Positions 54,512 through 63,875 are shown, counted from the first letter of the stretch. The stretch is DNA of 64,000 nucleotides from Algoriphagus kandeliae (GCF_004571135.1 NZ_SPSB01000002.1:868001-932000); one strand, 5' to 3'. A program made the numbers and translations. The notes: generated by a model from the sequence alone, not told the origin.

Positions 54512-54988
54512 ATGAAGAATTTTCAAAAATTACTTTTCGCTTTTGCTTTCGTACTGTTGATTTCTTCTTGCAAGGAGGATGATGAAATGAGCCCTGTTGC
54601 CGGCGATTGCCCTGCAGGAAAGGTCTGTTTTAAGTTAAATGGTTCTGATATTCAGGTGGATGCTGTTTGGTTTGACATCAACGGACAGCGAACCCGTGTT
54701 TATTATGAAAATGGTTCGGGTACTTCTTACGAAAATATAGAGATTGATTTTTATGGGACTACACCGGGTACATATCCTGTAGTAGGTCAAAACTGGTCCT
54801 CAGGAGATGCTAGTTTTCAATATTTCAAGGCTAGTGGGTCTGGAGGCGCTAGCGGAAATTCCGGATCGGTGGAAATCACAGAGGTAGGCACTACTATCAG
54901 TGGTACTTTTAGTGTAAGTGGTACGGATTCGCAGGGGAATTCTGTACAAATCACTGATGGAGTGATTAATCGAGTTCCGGCTGAGTGA
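54512..54988 (+). CDS. Small lipoprotein of unknown function
   Basis: A 158-residue lipoprotein (FAFAFVLLISSCKEDDEM, lipid Cys about residue 20). The mature part is beta-rich and Gly/Ser-rich (KASGSGGASGNSGSVEITEV), like DUF6252-type Bacteroidota surface proteins. Two Cys (GDCPAGKVCF) may form a disulfide. It is monocistronic with its own terminator. Confidence 0.75.
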   Translation: MKNFQKLLFAFAFVLLISSCKEDDEMSPVAGDCPAGKVCFKLNGSDIQVDAVWFDINGQRTRVYYENGSGTSYENIEIDFYGTTPGTYPVVGQNWSSGDASFQYFKASGSGGASGNSGSVEITEVGTTISGTFSVSGTDSQGNSVQITDGVINRVPAE

Positions 54989-55046
54989 TGTTTTAATTCC
55001 TAATCCAAAGATTTCAAATAAAAATTAAGAACAAAAGGATACAAAG

Positions 55047-55080
55047 GTCTGCCTGTAGTTTAAACCTCAGGCAGACTTTT
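55047..55080 (+). terminator. Terminator after the small lipoprotein
   Basis: Perfect 9-bp stem GTCTGCCTG (55047-55055) with CAGGCAGAC (55068-55076), 12-nt loop, then TTTT. It also faces the convergent oxidoreductase gene. Confidence 0.8.
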
Positions 55081-55129
55081 GTATATGAGAATATTAAAAT
55101 GAACTATAAAGCCCAATGAATTTTTCGGG

Positions 55130-56497
55130 TTAAACCTGATCAGGTTCTGGGTGAACATAAGGAGCTCTGTAAGGTCTCCTTAATTTGGCGGTCGCTTCCG
55201 GATCACCGATTACCGTTCTGGTTTTTGGATCATATTTCAAAGGACGCCCTCCCAATTCCATGGAGATATTCGCCAAAATGCAAGAAGCTGTAGAAATATG
55301 TCCTTGCTCTACATCAGCGATCGGTAAGGTTTTGTTGTCGATGGCTTTGAGCCAGTCTTTCATGTGAAGGCGCGTAGCCGGAGCAGCATTGAGTTCTATC
55401 CTATCTTCGGTTACATCTTCTGGGTACTCTTCTTTTTCATATACCACATCATAATGCTTGGCTTCTTCACCTTCACCATAAGGGATGAAGTCAGCTTGCA
55501 TGGTACTACCGGCAAGCATTCCGTTTTCGCCATAAATTTTGAATGCCCAAGGGTATTCCGGATCTACAGGATTACCCCAAGTACGATGCTGCCAAACGAC
55601 ATTTAGTTCTGGGAATTCGAAAATGGCTGTCTGTGTATCCGCGATATTGGATTTGCCTTCTTTCTGGACAAAGATGCCGCCTGTGCCGGTAACTTGGCTT
55701 GGCCAGCCTAATTTGAGCATCCATCGAACAGTGTCGAGCATGTGAACGCACATGTCACCAGTGATACCGTTGCCATATTCCATAAAGGTTCTCCACCAAC
55801 GGGTATGAGGAAGTCCGTCGTATGGTCGTAATGGTGCTGGTCCGGTCCATAATTCATGATTGAAAAAGTCTGGGACTTCCTGAACGGGTGGATTCCCATT
55901 AGCACGCATATGGTAATAGCAGCAAACCTCAGCATGCGAAATCTTTCCCAATTTGCCGGTATCAATTATCTCCTCTTTGGCCTGAATTAAGTGAGGAGTG
56001 GATTTTCGCTGAGTACCGATTTGAACTACTCTATTGTATTTTCTGGCAGCTGCCAAAATCGCCTCTCCTTCAATTACATCTACGGAAATAGGCTTTTGTA
56101 AATAAACATGCGCCCCCGACTTGATGGCATCAATCGCTTGCAAGGCATGCCAATGGTCTGGAGATCCAATGAGAACCAATTCTGGTTTTTCCTTGGCTAA
56201 AAGATCTTGGTAGTTTTCGTAGAGTGGAGGGACTTTTCCGGATTTTTGTCTTTCAGAAACCAATTTTCCAGCTGCTTCCAGCATATTTTTATCCGGATCG
56301 GCTAATCCTACCACCTCGATATCAGCGACTTGAATCAGTCGAAATAAGTCAGATTTTCCATACCATCCTGCACCAATTAATGCAGTTCGGATGGGACCAT
56401 CAGGGTTTTTTAATTCCATTCCAAGCAGTCCAAAACTGGCAAGGGTCATCAAAGCGGAGGATCCTTTTAAAAAATCGCGGCGATTAAATTGATTCAT
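55130..56497 (-). CDS. Tat-exported Gfo/Idh/MocA-family oxidoreductase
   Basis: A 455-residue NAD(P)-dependent sugar-type dehydrogenase. The N-terminus NRRDFLKGSSALMTLASFGLL is a twin-arginine signal, so the folded enzyme with cofactor is probably exported. The Rossmann motif is GAGWYGKSDL; the usual EKP becomes QKP (YLQKPISVDV). HARHYYH-like metal or substrate residues lie in the CCYYHMRANG stretch. Relatives make 3-keto-glycosides, which would fit with DUF1080 proteins elsewhere in the window. Exact substrate is unknown. Confidence 0.86.
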   Translation of the reverse strand: MNQFNRRDFLKGSSALMTLASFGLLGMELKNPDGPIRTALIGAGWYGKSDLFRLIQVADIEVVGLADPDKNMLEAAGKLVSERQKSGKVPPLYENYQDLLAKEKPELVLIGSPDHWHALQAIDAIKSGAHVYLQKPISVDVIEGEAILAAARKYNRVVQIGTQRKSTPHLIQAKEEIIDTGKLGKISHAEVCCYYHMRANGNPPVQEVPDFFNHELWTGPAPLRPYDGLPHTRWWRTFMEYGNGITGDMCVHMLDTVRWMLKLGWPSQVTGTGGIFVQKEGKSNIADTQTAIFEFPELNVVWQHRTWGNPVDPEYPWAFKIYGENGMLAGSTMQADFIPYGEGEEAKHYDVVYEKEEYPEDVTEDRIELNAAPATRLHMKDWLKAIDNKTLPIADVEQGHISTASCILANISMELGGRPLKYDPKTRTVIGDPEATAKLRRPYRAPYVHPEPDQV

Positions 56498-56710
56498 AGG
56501 TTATTGGGTTAAGGTTGATGCATCTTTCAATTTACGAAAAGAGCCAAAAGTTGCAAATCAACCTGTGATGGAAGGAGATAAGAGAAAATCCTTTGCCCCC
56601 AAAAAATAACATGGAAGACCTAACCGAGTTAGCAGGAAAAAGTCAGAACCTTCCCAATAGGAACCAAAGGAATGTTTTGAAAAAGAGAAATCGGAGGTTT
56701 TCGATTTGAT

Positions 56711-57790
56711 TTATAGGCTTACTCCAAATTTTTCACCCAAAGCCATTAGGTCTTTCACTACAGGTTCCAACAAAGGAATTCCTTCTACTCGTCGGATAGC
56801 TTCCAATTCTCGTTCAGGATCTCCCGGAATCAATACTTTTTCATTTCCTTCGGTAGGCTTTGCTGATCGGAACCGTTTTATCCAATTGTCCATATGGGAT
56901 TTAAATTCTTCGGCTGGACGGAACGCATCCACGCGCATCGCCCCGAAAAAATGTCCGATTCCTTCTCCCACTGGATTAGGATCTGGCTCCAAAAATGCGA
57001 CGAAAGGAGGAACCCAAGGTCCATAATTTGCGCCGGAAAGAACAGCTGAGAAAATATCTACCACTGCACCCAAGGCATAGCCTTTGTGTGAGCCATGTTC
57101 ACGGTCTCCGCCTAAAGGAAGTAATGCGCCTCCTTCTTTTACCCCATTAGCCGAAGTGGTTGGGTTCCCTTCTTTATCCTGAATCCAACCCCATGGGGCA
57201 TCTTGATTTTTGCGCTGAAGAATTTCCAGTTTTCCATTAGCAGCAGTAGTTGTAGCCATATCCGCTACAAATGCAGGTTCTTCCTTAGCTGGTATGGCAA
57301 CAGAAATTGGATTGGTGCCCAAAAGTCGCTCTTTGGAGAAAGTTGGACTTACTAAAGGGCTGGCATTTGTTAAAGAAATCCCAATCATATCATGGTCCAA
57401 GGCAATCATAGCATGATAACCTGCAATCCCGTAATGATTGGAGTTTTTGACAGAAACCCAGCCGGTTCCGGCTTTGCTTGCTTTTTCGATGGCCACATTC
57501 ATGGCATAAGGAGCTACTACCAAACCCAAACCACCGTCTCCGTCCACCACTGCAGTTGAAGGAGTTTCATGAACAATTTTGATACTTGGAGAGGTGTTGA
57601 TCCTTCCTTTTTCCCACAAGCGCACGTAGCCAGAAAGTCGAGCTACCCCATGACTATCCACCCCTCTTAGATCAGCTGAAAGCAAAACTTCTGCACCAAT
57701 CTGAGCATGAAGTTCCGAACAGCCCATTTTGAGAAGGGTATCATGGGTGAATTTGTACAAACGGTCGTAAGAAAAATTTTGCATAGCCAA
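56711..57790 (-). CDS. Ldh-family (malate/lactate-type) dehydrogenase
   Basis: A 359-residue oxidoreductase of the Ldh_2 family, which reduces 2-oxoacids with NAD(P)H in a fold unlike classical lactate dehydrogenase. Motifs: ADLRGVDSHGVARLSGYV, VKNSNHYGIAGYHAM with the catalytic His, LTNASPLVSPTFSKERLLGTNP, and GSHKGYALG. It is cytoplasmic with no signal. The substrate may be malate, sulfolactate or ureidoglycolate and is not determined. Confidence 0.88.
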   Translation of the reverse strand: MAMQNFSYDRLYKFTHDTLLKMGCSELHAQIGAEVLLSADLRGVDSHGVARLSGYVRLWEKGRINTSPSIKIVHETPSTAVVDGDGGLGLVVAPYAMNVAIEKASKAGTGWVSVKNSNHYGIAGYHAMIALDHDMIGISLTNASPLVSPTFSKERLLGTNPISVAIPAKEEPAFVADMATTTAANGKLEILQRKNQDAPWGWIQDKEGNPTTSANGVKEGGALLPLGGDREHGSHKGYALGAVVDIFSAVLSGANYGPWVPPFVAFLEPDPNPVGEGIGHFFGAMRVDAFRPAEEFKSHMDNWIKRFRSAKPTEGNEKVLIPGDPERELEAIRRVEGIPLLEPVVKDLMALGEKFGVSL

Positions 57791-57847
57791 TATTTCAAAG
57801 GAAAACTAGGACAAAGATAAAAGTCTTTCGCTTTGGCTAAGGATAGA

Positions 57848-58792
57848 TCAGTTGGTTTCTACCTCCTGACGAAGAACTTCCGCAATTGCCCCCTCTTTTA
57901 ATGCGTAATGTGAACAGGTGATGTTCTGAACAGGGACGTACTTTAATATAAAATCAATAAGGGAAGAAGCCACAACAATCATATCCACCCGCATCGGAAT
58001 CATGCCGGGAATTTGAAGGCGTTCGTCTCGGTTTTTGGAGAGCAATAATTGATGGATTCTATGAAATTCGCTAGCTGGTAATTCGAACACATGCTGACCG
58101 GTAAGTTTGCACTGAAGCATGGACTCAAAGTAAATGTCCGTCAGTGTATCAAAAGTCCCAGAAGCACCAACAAGGCTGCAAGGCTTGTATTGGGAGATAG
58201 CTTTTAAAAGTGGTTGAAGTTTTTCTTCTAAATAATTATGAAGGCGCTGAAGTTCGGAAGTCAAAATGGGATCATGATGATGGAAAAGTTCCAAAAGTCT
58301 TTGTCCGCCTATCTCAAAGCTTCCTTTCCAGAATACTTCTTCAGAGGTTCCGATGATAAATTCAACCGATCCCCCACCGATATCCATCATCAGTTCAGTT
58401 TGCCCATTGAGCGAACCGGAGAGTTTGATGCCTTCGTAAATTAGAAGCGCTTCTTCTTCTCCACTGATGACTTTGATGTCTATTCCAATTCTTTTTTTGA
58501 CTTCTTGGACAAATTCTTCTCCGTTTTTGGCATTTCTTACGGCACTTGTTGCAAAAGCAAATACTCGATCAATTTGCTCGCCATCGATGAGATTTTTGAA
58601 ATGAGTAAGGGTATGATAGGCGCGTTTTAAAGCATCAGGCGCGATGTGGTCTTGGTTAATACCACCCTGCCCAAGCTTTACAGGAATTTTTTCCTTGTAT
58701 AAAACTTTAAATCCGTCTTTAACTAACTCGACCAATACTAAATGAAATGTATTGGTTCCCATGTCTATCACCGCTGCCTTCTGGGTACTCAT
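57848..58792 (-). CDS. Ppx/GppA-family phosphatase (exopolyphosphatase-like)
   Basis: ASKHA-fold phosphatase hydrolysing polyphosphate or pppGpp. Two phosphate-binding motifs are visible: AVIDMGTNTFHLVLVE at the N-terminus and LMMDIGGGSVEFIIG near residue 125. I choose the start MSTQKAAVID because the family motif lies at the N-terminus; a longer in-frame form beginning at 58888 adds 32 unrelated residues. The short form of about 314 residues matches the one-domain Bacteroidota members. It is divergent from the carboxylase gene. Confidence 0.85.
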   Translation of the reverse strand: MSTQKAAVIDMGTNTFHLVLVELVKDGFKVLYKEKIPVKLGQGGINQDHIAPDALKRAYHTLTHFKNLIDGEQIDRVFAFATSAVRNAKNGEEFVQEVKKRIGIDIKVISGEEEALLIYEGIKLSGSLNGQTELMMDIGGGSVEFIIGTSEEVFWKGSFEIGGQRLLELFHHHDPILTSELQRLHNYLEEKLQPLLKAISQYKPCSLVGASGTFDTLTDIYFESMLQCKLTGQHVFELPASEFHRIHQLLLSKNRDERLQIPGMIPMRVDMIVVASSLIDFILKYVPVQNITCSHYALKEGAIAEVLRQEVETN

Positions 58793-58975
58793 ACTGCCAA
58801 AATTTTGGATGGGCGAATATAGAAAGTTCTTGTAAAATCCAGAGTTCTTGTCTCTTAAATATTCTGCCCAATGGTTTAAAAGCTTCATCTAGCCCTAATT
58901 GAAGCCAGCCATCCCTTTGAATTTTTTTCCTCCTCCCAAAGCCTATTATATTTGGCTTTCGCAAAACCAAATTTT

Positions 58976-60559
58976 ATGGATAATCAGAATAAACCCATTT
59001 ATACCGGATCTACGAACGAAGAGAAAATCGAGCTACTGCGAAGAAAAAATGCAGAGGCAATGCTCGGTGGAGGAGAAGGAAGGATAGCTTCCCAGCATAA
59101 AAAAGGAAAGTTGACGGCTCGGGAGCGAATTGAGCTTTTGCTGGATGAAGGAAGTTTTCAGGAAATAGACCGCTTTGTGATGCACCGTGCCAAAGATTTT
59201 GGTTTGGATAAGGAGCATTACTTGGGGGATGGCGTAGTGACTGGCTATGGTGAGATCAACGGAAGATTGGTTTATGTTTATTCTCAAGATTTCACGGTTT
59301 TCGGAGGGTCTCTTTCTGAAACTCATGCAGAGAAAATCTGCAAAATCATGGATATGGCCATGAAAAATGGGGCTCCGGTGATAGGTTTGAATGACTCTGG
59401 TGGTGCTCGAATTCAAGAGGGGGTTAATTCACTGGGTGGTTATGCGGATATTTTTTATAGAAATACCCTAGCATCGGGAGTTGTTCCTCAGATTTCTGCC
59501 ATCATGGGACCTTGTGCCGGAGGAGCTGTTTATTCTCCTGCGATTACAGACTTTATCCTTATGGTAGAAAACACTTCGTACATGTTTGTGACAGGTCCGA
59601 ATGTGGTTAAGACTGTAACTCAAGAAACTGTTACTGCAGAAGAGTTAGGTGGAGCTTCCGCCCATAGTACGAAATCAGGGGTGACGCATTTTGCTTGTAG
59701 AAATGAAGTGGAATGCATTCGTCACATCAAAGATTTGCTGAGTTATATCCCACAGAATTGCGAAGAAATTGCTCCAGTTTATCCTTATGAATTAAAGGCT
59801 GATGAAAGCCGAAAAGAGTTGGATACAATTGTTCCGGAAAACCCGAATCATCCCTATGATATCCGAGATGTAGTTCGAGGAATTGTGGACTCTGATTCAT
59901 TTATGGAAGTTCATGAAAACTATGCGGATAATATCGTGGTTGGTTTTGCTCGAATCGCTGGGAGAAGTATTGGAATAGTTGGAAATCAGCCACAATCCAT
60001 GGCGGGTGTATTAGATAATCATGCTTCCATCAAAGCCGCACGATTCGTTCGTTTTTGCGATAGCTTCAATGTGCCTTTACTAGTATTGGTGGATGTTCCT
60101 GGATTTTTGCCTGGAACAGACCAAGAATGGAATGGAATCATCACGAATGGAGCGAAATTGTTGTATGCTTTTTCAGAAGCAACAGTTCCAAGAATTACAG
60201 TAATTACCCGTAAAGCCTATGGAGGTGCTTATGATGTGATGAATTCTAAGCATATCGGGGCTGATATGAACTTCGCTTGGCCAACAGCTGAGATTGCCGT
60301 GATGGGTGCAAAAGGAGCTGCAGAAATTATCTTTCGAAAAGAAATTGCAGCAGCCGCCGATCCAGAAGCAAAACTTCAGGAAAAGGTGGATGAGTACACG
60401 GCGAAATTCGCCAATCCTTATCGTGCAGCACACAGAGGCTTTATCGATGAGGTAATTGAACCTTCCGAAACTCGAATCAAATTGATCAAAGCCTTTAAAA
60501 TGCTTGAGAACAAGGTGGACAAGCTACCTAGGAAAAAGCATGGGAATATTCCTTTATAG
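58976..60559 (+). CDS. Acyl-CoA carboxylase beta (carboxyltransferase) subunit
   Basis: A 527-residue biotin-dependent carboxyltransferase of the propionyl-CoA/methylmalonyl-CoA type. Oxyanion-hole glycines lie in [16 protein letters not shown] (first half) and [12 protein letters not shown] (second half); [15 protein letters not shown] is typical. I start at ATG 58976 ([11 protein letters not shown]) rather than an upstream in-frame codon. No biotin carboxylase or biotin carrier gene follows. The stop codon is the first base triplet of an inverted repeat. Confidence 0.92.
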   Translation: MDNQNKPIYTGSTNEEKIELLRRKNAEAMLGGGEGRIASQHKKGKLTARERIELLLDEGSFQEIDRFVMHRAKDFGLDKEHYLGDGVVTGYGEINGRLVYVYSQDFTVFGGSLSETHAEKICKIMDMAMKNGAPVIGLNDSGGARIQEGVNSLGGYADIFYRNTLASGVVPQISAIMGPCAGGAVYSPAITDFILMVENTSYMFVTGPNVVKTVTQETVTAEELGGASAHSTKSGVTHFACRNEVECIRHIKDLLSYIPQNCEEIAPVYPYELKADESRKELDTIVPENPNHPYDIRDVVRGIVDSDSFMEVHENYADNIVVGFARIAGRSIGIVGNQPQSMAGVLDNHASIKAARFVRFCDSFNVPLLVLVDVPGFLPGTDQEWNGIITNGAKLLYAFSEATVPRITVITRKAYGGAYDVMNSKHIGADMNFAWPTAEIAVMGAKGAAEIIFRKEIAAAADPEAKLQEKVDEYTAKFANPYRAAHRGFIDEVIEPSETRIKLIKAFKMLENKVDKLPRKKHGNIPL

Positions 60560-60587
60560 ACCATGGCGAATAGACCATGGTCCATAG
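60557..60587. repeat. Left inverted repeat of the four-helix-bundle unit
   Basis: This 31-base arm matches the complement of 60970-61000 at 26 of 31 positions; its inner 19 bases (60569-60587) match at 18 of 19. It contains two direct TAGACCATGG words and overlaps the stop codon of the carboxylase gene. Confidence 0.75.
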
Positions 60588-60610
60588 CTAGATATTGCCT
60601 AAATTTATAG

Positions 60611-60964
60611 ATGGCTTTTAAATTCGAAAATCTTCAAGTTTGGCAGAAAGCAATGGACTTGAATGACCTAGTTTTCCAAATTTCCTCAGCATTTCCTCAG
60701 GAGGAAAAATTCAATCTTTCCTCTCAAATCAGAAGAGCCGCAGATTCAATAGCATTAAATATTGCAGAAGGAAGTACAAGTCAATCTAACCCTGAATTCG
60801 CAAGGTTCTTGGGTTATGCAATTCGGTCAGTCGTAGAAGTGGTGTGTGCTTTATTTATTGCAAAAAGAAGAAACTATTTATCTGATGATCAATTTCAAGA
60901 AGCATATTCAAAAAGTGAGGAATTAGTTAAAATGATACAGACATTAAAACAACGTTTAAAATAA
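60611..60964 (+). CDS. Four-helix-bundle protein (23S rRNA intervening-sequence / S23 family)
   Basis: A 117-residue helical protein. FENLQVWQKAMDLNDLVFQ, then LSSQIRRAADSIALNIAEGS and the later ARFLGYAIRSVVEV are hallmarks of the S23/IVP family (TIGR02436), to which the retroelement accessory protein Avd is also related. Members occur inside 23S rRNA intervening sequences and as scattered intergenic genes. Here it sits between two housekeeping genes and is bounded by inverted repeats on both sides, which suggests a small transposable or inserted unit. Biochemical role unknown. Confidence 0.9.
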   Translation: MAFKFENLQVWQKAMDLNDLVFQISSAFPQEEKFNLSSQIRRAADSIALNIAEGSTSQSNPEFARFLGYAIRSVVEVVCALFIAKRRNYLSDDQFQEAYSKSEELVKMIQTLKQRLK

Positions 60965-60969
60965 AAACT

Positions 60970-61000
60970 CTATGGACTATGGTCTATTGACCATTGACTA
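60970..61000. repeat. Right inverted repeat of the four-helix-bundle unit
   Basis: Mirror copy of the left arm, starting 6 bases after the four-helix-bundle stop. The inner 19 bases, CTATGGACTATGGTCTATT, differ from the left complement at one position. The next gene starts 10 bases after it. Confidence 0.75.
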
Positions 61001-61010
61001 AAACAAAACT

Positions 61011-62078
61011 ATGGATCCACAAAAACAATTTCTATACAAATACCTCAATAATGCTTCGCCTACAGGTTTTGAGGCTTCAGGTCAGCAAATATGGTTGGAT
61101 TACATCAAGCCGTATGTTGACACTTATTTTACCGACAATTATGGAACGGCAGTCGGTGTGATTAATCCAGACTCCAAGTACAAATTTGTTATTGAAGCGC
61201 ATGCAGATGAGATTAGCTGGTTTGTCAACTATATCAAAGACGACGGCTATATCTATGTAAGAAGAAATGGTGGATCTGATCATATGATTGCACCATCCAT
61301 GCGTGTGAATATTCATACAGATAAGGGACTTGTTCCTGGTGTATTTGGTTGGCCAGCAATTCACGTCCGAAAAGAGGGAAAAGAAGATGCGCCTACTTTG
61401 GACAATATTTTCATTGATGTTGGAGCCCGGTCAAAGCAAGAAGTGGAGGATATGGGAATTCATGTGGGCTGTGTGATCACATTCCGGGATGAATTAGTTG
61501 AGCTGAATGATAAATTTTATTCAGGAAGAGCTTTAGATAATCGGATAGGAGGATACATGATTGCTCAGGTGGCTCGGAAAATCAAAGAATCAGGTAAAGA
61601 GCTTCCATTTGGTTTATACATAGTAAATGCGGTTCAGGAGGAAATTGGACTAAGAGGAGCTCAAATGATCGCTCATCGAATTAAGCCAAATGCCGCGATT
61701 ATTACTGATGTTTGCCATGATACTAGTTCGCCAATGTACAGTAAAATAAGTAGTGGAGATCAGGTGGCAGGAAAAGGTCCGGTTTTAACCTATGGAGCCT
61801 CTGTTCACAAGAAACTTTTGGATCAAATCATTGATACCGCCAAGAAAAAGGATATTCCTTTCCAGCGATCTGCAGCTTCCCGAGTTACAGGTACAGATAC
61901 TGATGCCTTTGCATACTCTAACGAAGGAGTTCCATCAGCTTTGATTTCGCTGCCGTTGAAATATATGCATACCACGGTAGAAACTGCGAGCAAGGATGAT
62001 ATCGAGCAGGTAATTCAGCTGATGTATGAATTTTTAATGGATTTTGATCCAGAATTTGATTTCAGATATATCAGTTAA
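61011..62078 (+). CDS. M42-family metallo-aminopeptidase
   Basis: A 355-residue cytoplasmic peptidase of the FrvX/TET type. Metal and catalytic residues are seen in EAHADEISWF, GRALDNRIGGYM, the catalytic Glu pair QEEIGLRGAQM, DVCHDTSS and the final YMHTTVETAS. It probably trims peptides as a large oligomer. It starts just after the inverted repeat, so insertion of the upstream unit may have altered its promoter. Confidence 0.92.
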   Translation: MDPQKQFLYKYLNNASPTGFEASGQQIWLDYIKPYVDTYFTDNYGTAVGVINPDSKYKFVIEAHADEISWFVNYIKDDGYIYVRRNGGSDHMIAPSMRVNIHTDKGLVPGVFGWPAIHVRKEGKEDAPTLDNIFIDVGARSKQEVEDMGIHVGCVITFRDELVELNDKFYSGRALDNRIGGYMIAQVARKIKESGKELPFGLYIVNAVQEEIGLRGAQMIAHRIKPNAAIITDVCHDTSSPMYSKISSGDQVAGKGPVLTYGASVHKKLLDQIIDTAKKKDIPFQRSAASRVTGTDTDAFAYSNEGVPSALISLPLKYMHTTVETASKDDIEQVIQLMYEFLMDFDPEFDFRYIS

Positions 62079-62084
62079 TAGGGT

Positions 62085-62145
62085 ATTGGTTATCGGTTAT
62101 TGAGTGGAGAACTTTCCGCTATTTATTGAATAACTGATAACCAAT
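62085..62145. repeat. Two-tier palindromic element between the peptidase and metal-receptor genes
   Basis: Outer arms of 17 bases (62085-62101 and 62129-62145) match at 16 of 17, the exception being a G:T wobble. Inside, AGTGGA and TCCGCT form a second stem. There is no T-run suited to termination on the plus strand. It looks like a REP-type element. Confidence 0.65.
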
Positions 62146-62159
62146 TTCTTTTAATTACG

Positions 62160-62921
62160 ATGCATTTCACAGATCATCTCAATAGAAGAATCTTCTTACC
62201 AAGCCCGCCTAAAAGAATCATTTCCTTGGTGCCTTCTCAAACCGAATTATTGGTGGATTTGGGCTTGGAGGACCGATTGGTCGGTGTAACAAAATTCTGT
62301 GTGCATCCTGATCATATCAGAAAGACCAAAACAATCATTGGCGGTACCAAAACCTATCACTTTGATCGAATTGATTCTTTAAATCCTGATTTGATTATTG
62401 GGAATAAGGAGGAAAATGATCAAACAGGTATCGAAAGCTTGGCAAAAAAATATACAGTTTGGATGAGTGATGTGAAGGGCCTTGCCGATACTTTTTCTTT
62501 GGTAGAGGATTTGGGGAAATTGACAGAAACTCGAGATAAAGCCGAAGAATTACTAGTCCAGCTAAAACAAGAATTTAAGAAACCCATTCCCAAAAGAGGA
62601 ACTGCGGTTTATTTGATATGGAATGATCCTATCATGACTGCAGGGGCAGATACTTTTATTGATCAAATGCTTCATTGTGCTGGCTTTGAAAATTTAATTC
62701 AAGAAAAGCGATACCCGGAGATATCATTGGAAGACTTAATTGAATTAGCTCCTGATTTTCTGCTTTTAAGCTCTGAACCCTTTCCTTTTAAAGCGAAACA
62801 TGCAAAGGAATTTCAACAAGCTTTGCCCAATGCGAGGATAGAAATTGTAGATGGAGAGTTGTTTTCTTGGTATGGGACCCGCATATTGAAAAGTATGCCT
62901 TACTTCCGAATGCTTTTTTAA
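62160..62921 (+). CDS. Helical-backbone metal receptor (BtuF/FepB-like binding protein) without signal peptide
   Basis: A 253-residue protein of the type III periplasmic binding fold: PPKRIISLVPSQTELLVDLG, then CVHPDHIRKTKTIIGGTKTY, a connecting helix, and a second lobe ending EIVDGELFSWYGTRILK. Relatives bind cobalamin or metal complexes for ABC import. No signal peptide or lipobox is seen at the ATG and no permease genes are adjacent. It may be cytoplasmic, or the true export signal is absent. Confidence 0.82.
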   Translation: MHFTDHLNRRIFLPSPPKRIISLVPSQTELLVDLGLEDRLVGVTKFCVHPDHIRKTKTIIGGTKTYHFDRIDSLNPDLIIGNKEENDQTGIESLAKKYTVWMSDVKGLADTFSLVEDLGKLTETRDKAEELLVQLKQEFKKPIPKRGTAVYLIWNDPIMTAGADTFIDQMLHCAGFENLIQEKRYPEISLEDLIELAPDFLLLSSEPFPFKAKHAKEFQQALPNARIEIVDGELFSWYGTRILKSMPYFRMLF

Positions 62922-63104
62922 TTCATTCGCTTCTGACCACTTGTAAAATTTTGAAAATTATACCGAGTCTTTTTTAAAAATTTCAATTAACTTTTCTGCC
63001 TCATTACCCAATCTATTGCTTAATCAAAAAGGTTATTTACTGGATGAATCCGTAAATTAGAGTCGATTTATCCAAAAGCCTTTAAAAAGAAATCACTTTA
63101 TAGT

Positions 63105-63875
63105 ATGAAGAAAAGAAATTTACTCTGGGTAGCCTTATTTGCTGCCGTTTGGTCCTGTGGGCCAAAAACAGAAAATGTAGAAGAAGTTGAGATCGAGGAG
63201 GAAGTAGTTCTTCCTGACAATTCTCTCACCGAAGAAGAAAAAGCCGAAGGATGGATGTTGCTCTTCGATGGTCAGTCTATGGAGGGATGGCGCGCATTCA
63301 ATGGAGACAGTACCCCTTCCAACTGGATTATTGAAGATGGTGCCATGAAAGGCTTAGGAGCTACTGGAGGTAGTGACATCGGTGGTGATATTGTATTTGG
63401 TCCGATGGAGTTCGAGGAATTTGAATTGGAATTCACATGGAAAATTTCTCCGGGAGGAAATAGTGGGGTTTTCTATCATGTGGTTGAGGGACCGGATTAC
63501 AAGGCTCCTTATTACACGGGGCCTGAATATCAGGTGATTGATCAGCTGGGTTTTGCAGATCCTTTGGAGCCTTGGCAATCTTTGGCGGCCGATTATGCGA
63601 TGTATGAACCGGATTTGGAAGGAGAAGGAGTGGTAAAGCCAGCGGGAGAATGGAATGTTTCTAAGATTATTTTCACCGAAGAAGGGGCTAGCTATTGGTT
63701 GAATGGGAAGAAGACCGTTGAGTTTGTTCCTTATTCTGAGGACTGGACTGCTAGAAGGAACTCAGGAAAGTGGAATGATTTTCCAGATTATAAAATCGCC
63801 AGAAAAGGTTTGATCGCACTGCAGGATCATGGTGACCCTGTTTGGTTTAAGAATATTAAAGTTAGAACACGATGA
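63105..63875 (+). CDS. DUF1080 lipoprotein (3-keto-disaccharide hydrolase family)
   Basis: A 256-residue lipoprotein (LFAAVWSCGPKT, lipid Cys about residue 18) with an acidic linker rich in Glu/Val and one DUF1080 domain: GWMLLFDGQSMEGWRAFNG, GGNSGVFYHVVEG, EYQVIDQ and GLIALQDHGDPVWF. The acidic linker suggests surface display. Its stop overlaps the next start (ATGA), so it is coupled to another DUF1080 protein. Confidence 0.88.
   Translation: MKKRNLLWVALFAAVWSCGPKTENVEEVEIEEEVVLPDNSLTEEEKAEGWMLLFDGQSMEGWRAFNGDSTPSNWIIEDGAMKGLGATGGSDIGGDIVFGPMEFEEFELEFTWKISPGGNSGVFYHVVEGPDYKAPYYTGPEYQVIDQLGFADPLEPWQSLAADYAMYEPDLEGEGVVKPAGEWNVSKIIFTEEGASYWLNGKKTVEFVPYSEDWTARRNSGKWNDFPDYKIARKGLIALQDHGDPVWFKNIKVRTR

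Noticed and set aside
58793..58888. Extended N-terminus of the Ppx/GppA phosphatase
   Set aside because: Family members begin at the phosphate motif; the additional 32 residues lack similarity and lie in the divergent promoter region.
60557..61000. Diversity-generating retroelement (Avd-like gene)
   Set aside because: No reverse transcriptase, template repeat or variable repeat is present; the protein fits the general S23 family.
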